Source: SFWF01 sp045539095 (GTDB lineage: Bacteria; Bacillota; Clostridia; Oscillospirales; Acutalibacteraceae). From it: a DNA stretch of 27,288 nt. Below are positions 22,580 to 27,288 of this stretch, in pieces. The stretch lies in contig JAZQER010000031.1 in assembly GCA_045539095.1 (NCBI GenBank), positions 1-27,288 of the forward strand, in the 5' to 3' direction. Numbering within the stretch: position 1 is the stretch's first letter; the number at the start of each line of letters is the position of its first letter. The notes beneath the pieces are model-generated. The model made no database searches. It had not been told where the DNA came from and saw only the letters and a list, made by a program, of their open reading frames with translations. A program made the translations under genes and the position numbers.

Positions 22580-23572
22580 ATGTATCTTAACTATGTTGCT
22601 GATGCTCCGGAAATTATTAAACAGTTTCTCGTTTACAATGAAGCTATCAAAAATAAATCCTCTTCCACTGTCAATGAGTATTACCGTGATCTGATAACTT
22701 TTTTCAGATATATCAAACGTATTAAAGGAAAAATTCCATCAGACGAGGAATTCGAGAAAATTGATATTTCTGATGTTGATTTAGATTTGATACGTTCTAT
22801 TTCTACCTACGATATTCATTCTTTTTTAGTATTCTGTAAAAATGAACGCAGTAATAATTCCACGACCAGAGCACGCAAGGTTTCAACTTTGAGACAATTC
22901 TTTAAGTATCTTACATCTCATACTCATCAACTAGATACAAATCCCGCCGAGATGCTTGACGCGCCAAAACTTAAAAAGTCTCTTCCTAAGCATTTATCTT
23001 TAGAGGATTCATTAGAATTACTGAATTCAGTAAGGAATAGTGATTCTCCGAATGCTAAACGTGATTTTTGTATTGTTACATTATTTTTAAACTGTGGTAT
23101 GCGTTTATCGGAGCTATGCAATCTAAATGTCTCTGATATAAGCGCAGACGGCTCTCTTAGAATACTCGGCAAAGGTAATAAGGAACGAGTAATTTACTTA
23201 AACGAGGCATGTACCTCTTCCCTATCTGACTATTTATTAGTCAGACCGAATGAGGGTGTTCCTGATGACCATAAAAACGCATTATTCATAAGTAGAAACA
23301 GGCGCAGAATCAGTAATAAGACGGTACAACATATAGTGTACTCATATTTGGAAAAAGCCGGTCTTGGCGATAAAGGGCTGTCAACACATAAACTGCGTCA
23401 TACTGCTGCAACCTTAATGTATCAGCACGGAAGCGTTGACATAAGGGTGCTACAGAATGTTCTGGGACACGAAAACCTTGGCACGACGCAAATTTACACC
23501 CATGTTGCTGATGCTCAAGTAAAGAATGCAATTGAATCAAACCCCCTTGCTAATGTAAACAAGAAAAAATAA
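22580..23572 (+). CDS. Xer-type tyrosine recombinase
   Basis: 330 residues. An N-terminal SAM-like core-binding domain (about 10-115) precedes the catalytic domain. The full tyrosine recombinase set is present: Arg175 (NCGMRLSEL), Lys198 (GKGNKER), His270 and Arg273 (STHKLRHTAATL), His297 (LGHENLGTTQIY) and the nucleophile Tyr306. Length and motifs fit XerC/XerD, which resolve chromosome dimers at dif, but XerC-like proteins can also move genetic elements. There is a good TAGGAG site before ATG 22580 and a terminator at 23585-23618. Its closeness to a repeat-flanked cassette is discussed in the findings. I cannot say if it is the sole chromosomal Xer. Confidence 0.88.
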   Translation: MYLNYVADAPEIIKQFLVYNEAIKNKSSSTVNEYYRDLITFFRYIKRIKGKIPSDEEFEKIDISDVDLDLIRSISTYDIHSFLVFCKNERSNNSTTRARKVSTLRQFFKYLTSHTHQLDTNPAEMLDAPKLKKSLPKHLSLEDSLELLNSVRNSDSPNAKRDFCIVTLFLNCGMRLSELCNLNVSDISADGSLRILGKGNKERVIYLNEACTSSLSDYLLVRPNEGVPDDHKNALFISRNRRRISNKTVQHIVYSYLEKAGLGDKGLSTHKLRHTAATLMYQHGSVDIRVLQNVLGHENLGTTQIYTHVADAQVKNAIESNPLANVNKKK

Positions 23573-23583
23573 AACTAGAAACC

Positions 23584-23619
23584 AAAAGAGACACTTTCAA
23601 AAAAGAAAGTGTCTCTTTC
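23584..23619. terminator. Bidirectional terminator between the recombinase and oadB genes
   Basis: AAAGAGACACTTTC (23585-23598) is the exact complement of GAAAGTGTCTCTTT (23605-23618) around six A's. It separates two convergent genes and can serve both. Confidence 0.75.
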
Positions 23620-23636
23620 CAAATAAAAATGTGACA

Positions 23637-24890
23637 TTAACCAAGCATGGTAATAAGAATTCCAGCCGCAACAGCTGAGCCGATAACGCCCGAAACATTT
23701 GGTCCCATCGCGTGCATAAGCAAGAAATTGCCGGGATCTTCCTCCTGGCCGACCATCTGAGAAACTCTCGCAGCCATAGGAACAGCAGAAACACCTGCGG
23801 ATCCGATAAGAGGATTAACCTTACCCTTTGTAAGAATATACATAAGCTTGCCGAGAAGCACTCCACCTGCGGTACCCATAGCAAAAGCAACGAGACCCAT
23901 CGCTACGATACCTAATGTAGTTAAATTAAGGAATGTTGAAGCATTTGTTGTTGCACCAACGGTCAGACCTAAGAAAATTGTTACAATATTCATCAGTTCA
24001 TTCTGTGCGGTCTTACATATTCTATCTACAACTCCGGACTCACGCATAAGGTTACCAAGCATAAGCATACCTACGAGTACTGCTGCGCTCGGAAGAAGTA
24101 ATGCAACAATGATAGAAACCATTATCGGGAATATAATTTTTTCTGTCTTGCTAACAGTACGCAACTCGGTCATTCTGACCATGCGCTCCTTTTTAGTTGT
24201 GAGCGCTTTCATTATTGGCTTTTGTATAAAAGGAATTAGAGCCATATATGAATAAGCAGCAACTGCAATCGGTCCTAAAAGATGATCCGCAAGCTTAGAG
24301 GTAACAAATATTGCGGTAGGACCATCTGCACCGCCGATGATACCAATAGATCCTGCTTCTGCAGGAGTAAAGCCTATAGCAAGAGCACCTATAAACGCAA
24401 TAAATATACCAAGCTGTGCTGCAGCTCCCAAAAGAAAGCTCTTAGGGTTAGAGATAAGCGGTCCGAAGTCGGTCATAGCTCCGATGCCAAGGAAGATAAG
24501 CGGAGGATAAATTCCGAGCTTAACACCAAGATACAGGATATCTAAAAGACCTGCCTCAAACTTAGAACCGTCATAGGATATTCCTTCTTCTATGTGACCG
24601 ATAACACTCCAGTCAATAGTGCCGGATTTACCCAACTGCTCAAGATAAGCGGAATCAAAAATCTCAGGGTGAAATATGTCAGCACCCGGAAGATTTGCAA
24701 GCAGCATACCAAAAGCGATAGGTAAAAGTAGTAACGGTTCAAACTTTTTAACAATTGCAAGGTACATTAGAAAGCAAGAAAAAGCAATCATAACTGCATA
24801 TTTCCAGCCGTCTCCTATGAAGAAAGCAGCAAATCCTGAATCTGCTAAGATTGAGCCTACTGTAGATAAAAAAGAATCAAAAATTGACAT
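23637..24890 (-). CDS. oadB: Sodium ion-translocating decarboxylase beta subunit
   Basis: A 417-residue membrane protein with about ten helices that couples decarboxylation of a carboxybiotin carrier to Na+ export. The key GGADGPT motif is at 186-192, with Asp189 matching the essential Na+-site aspartate of OadB. GVSAVPMAARV and the C-terminal HAMGPNVSGVIGSAVAAG are also family hallmarks. Whether the partner alpha subunit acts on oxaloacetate, methylmalonyl-CoA or glutaconyl-CoA is unknown, because no alpha or biotin carrier gene is in the window. It is 14 bases downstream of oadG. Confidence 0.9.
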   Translation of the reverse strand: MSIFDSFLSTVGSILADSGFAAFFIGDGWKYAVMIAFSCFLMYLAIVKKFEPLLLLPIAFGMLLANLPGADIFHPEIFDSAYLEQLGKSGTIDWSVIGHIEEGISYDGSKFEAGLLDILYLGVKLGIYPPLIFLGIGAMTDFGPLISNPKSFLLGAAAQLGIFIAFIGALAIGFTPAEAGSIGIIGGADGPTAIFVTSKLADHLLGPIAVAAYSYMALIPFIQKPIMKALTTKKERMVRMTELRTVSKTEKIIFPIMVSIIVALLLPSAAVLVGMLMLGNLMRESGVVDRICKTAQNELMNIVTIFLGLTVGATTNASTFLNLTTLGIVAMGLVAFAMGTAGGVLLGKLMYILTKGKVNPLIGSAGVSAVPMAARVSQMVGQEEDPGNFLLMHAMGPNVSGVIGSAVAAGILITMLG

Positions 24891-24904
24891 AGCTTTCGAC
24901 CTTC

Positions 24905-25291
24905 CTAAAATGTGCGAGTGTTTTCATAAATGCCTGCGGCAGTCCATACAGGTCTTGTGGGGCTACCCGAGCGTTTAACAGCTCTTATAACAGGTTTAAC
25001 ATTAGATCCTTCATACATTGAAGTAACGGCAGCGGCTATAACTGCAATAATCTCATTGTTGTCTTTAACCTGAGCAGCTACCACCGGAGCGGATTTCTTT
25101 ATAGGAGCCGGTGTCGGTTCAGCGACCTTCTCTTTTTTATTCTTTTTTGAGACAGCACCGAAAACGGATCCTGACACAGTTAAAATTATAACTAATAGAA
25201 CAAGCATAGAAAAAACTATAACAATTCCGCAAATTGTAACGTTAATTCCGAGCGACCAATCAACCGCAAGGAAATTTAGATTTTGAAACAT
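24905..25291 (-). CDS. OadG-family decarboxylase gamma subunit
   Basis: 128 residues: one N-terminal membrane helix (about 18-42, INVTICGIVIVFSMLVLLVII), a Lys/Pro/Ala-rich linker (about 50-75), and a C-terminal region starting EIIAVIAAAVTSMYEG, as in OadG / MmdD-type subunits. The gamma subunit assembles alpha and beta. Some family members carry a biotin carrier after the linker; none is visible here (no MKM motif). ATG 25291 has AAAGGTG upstream. It is co-transcribed with oadB from its own promoter. Confidence 0.82.
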   Translation of the reverse strand: MFQNLNFLAVDWSLGINVTICGIVIVFSMLVLLVIILTVSGSVFGAVSKKNKKEKVAEPTPAPIKKSAPVVAAQVKDNNEIIAVIAAAVTSMYEGSNVKPVIRAVKRSGSPTRPVWTAAGIYENTRTF

Positions 25292-25328
25292 AAATTGTCA
25301 CACCTTTAATAAAACGATATCTTTAGTT

Positions 25329-25357
25329 AGTATACTATATAATTCTCATTTAATCAA
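25329..25357 (-). promoter_or_regulatory. Promoter of the oadG-oadB operon
   Basis: On the minus strand: TTGATT (25357-25352), a 17-base spacer and TATACT (25334-25329). Confidence 0.65.
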
Positions 25358-25375
25358 CAATTATTTCCATAAAAT

Positions 25376-25404
25376 AAAGAAAAACGGGAGAAAAATCTCC
25401 CGTT
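25376..25404 (-). terminator. Terminator of the ackA-galK unit
   Basis: AACGGGAG (25383-25390) is complementary to CTCCCGTT (25397-25404); on the minus strand TTTTCTTTATTTT follows. It sits just past the galK stop. Confidence 0.85.
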
Positions 25405-25407
25405 AAA

Positions 25408-26688
25408 TCATAATCTCAATTCATATCCGCCAACAGGTCTAATCTTAAGAACATAGCAGTTTCCCTCTCCAAACACGGATTCAATATATTCTCTATATTC
25501 GTCGATAGTTTCTATTGGTAAGAAGCACTGTATCGTTCCTGCAAATCCTCCGCCGTGAACGCGACAGGCACCTAAGCCGATTTTAGCAATAAATTGCTCT
25601 GTTATAGCAAGTCCGAGTGAAATTCCCTGTTCGTGTACATTTGTGTTTGAATATACATTCTGAAGAAATTTAAATGATGAGTTACCGGACTCGTTAATCA
25701 ATCTGAGGAACTCGTCAAAGTCATCGTTTATAAGTGAAAACTTCTCCTTATCTGCTCTTTCATCCTCATTAAAAAAATGAATAGCTCGAAGTATCGATCG
25801 ATCAGAGCATTTCTCTTTGAGAGCTCCTAATGAAGAATAAAACTCTGAAGCATCTATATCTCTGAGATACTCTTTATTAAAGAAATTACTGACCTCTCGG
25901 CATTCAACTGTAATATCGGCATAATCTTGCGTGAGATTAGCATGATTTCCTCCGGTATTAACTACGCAAAGAGCAAAACCGTGAGATGAAAGGTCAAAAT
26001 CGACTTTTTCGACTAAAGGCTTGGTTGGATCCTTGAAATCAATAGCAGTAAAACCTCCAAGAGCGCTTGCCGACTGATCGAGAAGACCACAGGGCTTGCC
26101 AAAATAAACAGATTCGGCTTTCTGAGAAATTTTTGCAATCTCTATGGGGTCAACCTTACCGTCATTAAATAAGTAATTCACAACGGTTGAAATAAAGACC
26201 TCAAAAGCAGCAGAGGAAGAAAGTCCTGAACCTCGCATAACATTATTTGTTGTGTAAGCATCAAATCCGCCAATCTCATATCCGCTCTCTTTAAAGTAGT
26301 TAAGTACTCCTCTGATAAGTGAAGATGCCCTTCCTTGTTCTGCCACGTTAAGATCAAGCTCTGTAAGCTTAACCTCATCTTTTGGAAAACCTTCTGATTT
26401 AATGCGTACGACCCCGTCGCCGTTGGCTGAAACTATCCCTATAATATCAAGATCGACACTGCCCGTAAGCACTCTGCCGTGTTGATGGTCGGTATGATTT
26501 CCTCCGACTTCTGTACGACCGGGGGCCGAAAAAACTCTTAAAGAATCTCCTTCTCCAAATTCTGATGTAAAACCATCAACAGCTTTTGTGTATCTTATTC
26601 GCGCAGAGTCTATATCTTGATAGAGCAAAGCAAACTGATCGTCTGCTTTGCCCGAAATAATTGCCTTTTTAAGGGCATTACTATTCAA
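25408..26688 (-). CDS. galK: Galactokinase, TTG start
   Basis: A 426-residue GHMP kinase that phosphorylates galactose to galactose-1-phosphate in the Leloir pathway. The galactokinase signature GRTEVGGNHTDHQHG begins at residue 57; the GHMP ATP loop NVMRGSGLSSSAA is at about 149-161; the catalytic base is probably Asp204 in GLLDQSASA; motif 3 is RVHGGGFAGTIQ near the C-terminus. It is somewhat longer than typical GalK, by an N-terminal extension of about 30 residues. The start codon is TTG (26688), with AGGGGAG 6-7 bases upstream. It lies 18 bases downstream of ackA and is probably co-transcribed with it. Confidence 0.93.
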   Translation of the reverse strand: MNSNALKKAIISGKADDQFALLYQDIDSARIRYTKAVDGFTSEFGEGDSLRVFSAPGRTEVGGNHTDHQHGRVLTGSVDLDIIGIVSANGDGVVRIKSEGFPKDEVKLTELDLNVAEQGRASSLIRGVLNYFKESGYEIGGFDAYTTNNVMRGSGLSSSAAFEVFISTVVNYLFNDGKVDPIEIAKISQKAESVYFGKPCGLLDQSASALGGFTAIDFKDPTKPLVEKVDFDLSSHGFALCVVNTGGNHANLTQDYADITVECREVSNFFNKEYLRDIDASEFYSSLGALKEKCSDRSILRAIHFFNEDERADKEKFSLINDDFDEFLRLINESGNSSFKFLQNVYSNTNVHEQGISLGLAITEQFIAKIGLGACRVHGGGFAGTIQCFLPIETIDEYREYIESVFGEGNCYVLKIRPVGGYELRL

Positions 26689-26706
26689 TTTAAACTCCCC
26701 TGTCTG

Positions 26707-27288
26707 TTACTTTTTAACAAGCTCAAGAGTATCTCTGGCTATAAGAAGCTCCTCATTGGTTGGAATGACCCAAACTTTTACCTTCGAATCAGATGTTGAG
26801 ATTTCAATCTCCTTACCTCTTGTGTTATTGTTCTCTTCGTTGAGTTCGAATCCGAGGAAGCTTACCATATCACATATATACTTTCTTGTCTTCTTCTCAT
26901 TTTCTCCGATTCCGCCAGTAAATACAATAGCATCAACACCGCTCATAGCAGCAGCATAAGAACCAATAAACTTAACCATCTGATAGTTCTGCATATCGTT
27001 TGCAAGGCGTGCTCTGTCGTTTCCTGCCTCAGCAGCTGCAATAACATCTCGGCTGTCGTTAGAAACTCCGGAAATTCCAAGAAGACCGGATTTTTTATTA
27101 AGAATGGTGTTCATCTCATCGGGAGAAATATCGCATTTTTTCATAAGATAAGTGAGAATGGAGGGGTCAACACCGCCCGAACGGGTTCCCATCATAAAGC
27201 CGTCAAGAGGAGTAAGGCCCATTGAGGTGTCAATGCATACACCGTCCTTGATTGCAGAGATGGAGCATCCGTTACCGAGATGGCAGGT
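26707..27288 (-). CDS. ackA: Acetate kinase, C-terminal part (runs off the right edge)
   Basis: 193 residues of the 3' end are visible; the frame is open to the last base. Acetate kinase makes ATP and acetate from acetyl phosphate, the main energy step of many fermenters. The segment HLGNGCSISAIKDG followed by DTSMGLTPLDG is an AckA hallmark, and FTGGIGENEKKTRKYI near residue 120 of the visible part is the second. It ends with VIPTNEELLIARDT, the normal C-terminus. The first half of the protein lies outside the window. galK follows after 18 bases. Confidence 0.95.
   Translation of the reverse strand, partial: TCHLGNGCSISAIKDGVCIDTSMGLTPLDGFMMGTRSGGVDPSILTYLMKKCDISPDEMNTILNKKSGLLGISGVSNDSRDVIAAAEAGNDRARLANDMQNYQMVKFIGSYAAAMSGVDAIVFTGGIGENEKKTRKYICDMVSFLGFELNEENNNTRGKEIEISTSDSKVKVWVIPTNEELLIARDTLELVKK

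Noticed and set aside
21435..25308. 14-base identity TAAAGGTGTGACAA between the RHH leader and the oadG leader
   Set aside because: It includes a ribosome binding site and is short; a match of this length is expected by chance in a window this size.
25295..25308. Operator shared by oadG and the RHH protein
   Set aside because: Only one copy is present at oadG, without the flanking second repeat seen at the RHH promoter.

Overview
The window looks like the chromosome of a low-GC, anaerobic gut Clostridia bacterium, probably Oscillospiraceae/Ruminococcaceae. This is an inference. The grounds are the Gram-positive style Shine-Dalgarno sites and TTGACA/TATAAT promoters, a ClpE-like unfoldase, a DUF5711-type protein, a PflX-type radical SAM protein, an ECF AAT module, a Na+-pumping decarboxylase beta/gamma pair and the acetate kinase gene.

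Layout. (1) 1-112: 3' end of a probable transposase. (2) 194-4056, minus: a compact potABCD spermidine/putrescine ABC transporter operon with overlapping genes, its own promoter, and a long folded leader whose closing stem abuts the potA ribosome binding site. (3) 4325-15551, plus: one very tight gene string starting from an extended -10 promoter: ruvC-ruvA-ruvB, an RlmI-like methyltransferase, ecfA1-ecfA2-ecfT, truA, a DUF5711-like protein, a CvpA-like protein, a CDP-alcohol phosphatidyltransferase (pgsA-like) and a ClpE-like ATPase. (4) 15566-15852: promoter, tRNA-Gly(TCC), terminator, tRNA-Arg(TCT), terminator, then a 20-bp perfect inverted repeat. (5) 16076-16480, minus: a small four-helix membrane protein. 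(6) 16547-20159, plus: typA, a DEDD exonuclease with a C-terminal zinc ribbon, and a PflX-like radical SAM protein, closed by a terminator. (7) 20190-22452: an accessory island. It holds structured non-coding DNA, a relic of an XRE-type repressor, a YefM/YoeB-type toxin-antitoxin operon with a classic TGTACA operator, a 55-residue ribbon-helix-helix protein starting at TTG, and two unknown small proteins. (8) 22580-23572, plus: a Xer-type tyrosine recombinase. (9) 23637-27288, minus: oadB and oadG (no alpha subunit in view), galK with a TTG start, and the 3' part of ackA, which runs off the window.

The most interesting part is region 7. An identical 18-bp sequence occurs at 20231-20248 and 22423-22440, exactly 2192 bp apart. 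Each copy lies 10-12 bp downstream of a -35/-10 promoter. The right copy is half of a perfect 12-6-12 bp palindrome about 130 bp upstream of the Xer-type recombinase gene. This is what would be seen if a 2.2-kb cassette carrying a toxin-antitoxin pair and small genes had inserted by site-specific recombination at a Xer-like site in the recombinase's own leader. It is a hypothesis from geometry, not a demonstrated element. Second in interest is the potA leader, a riboswitch-like structure that I could not match to a known class.
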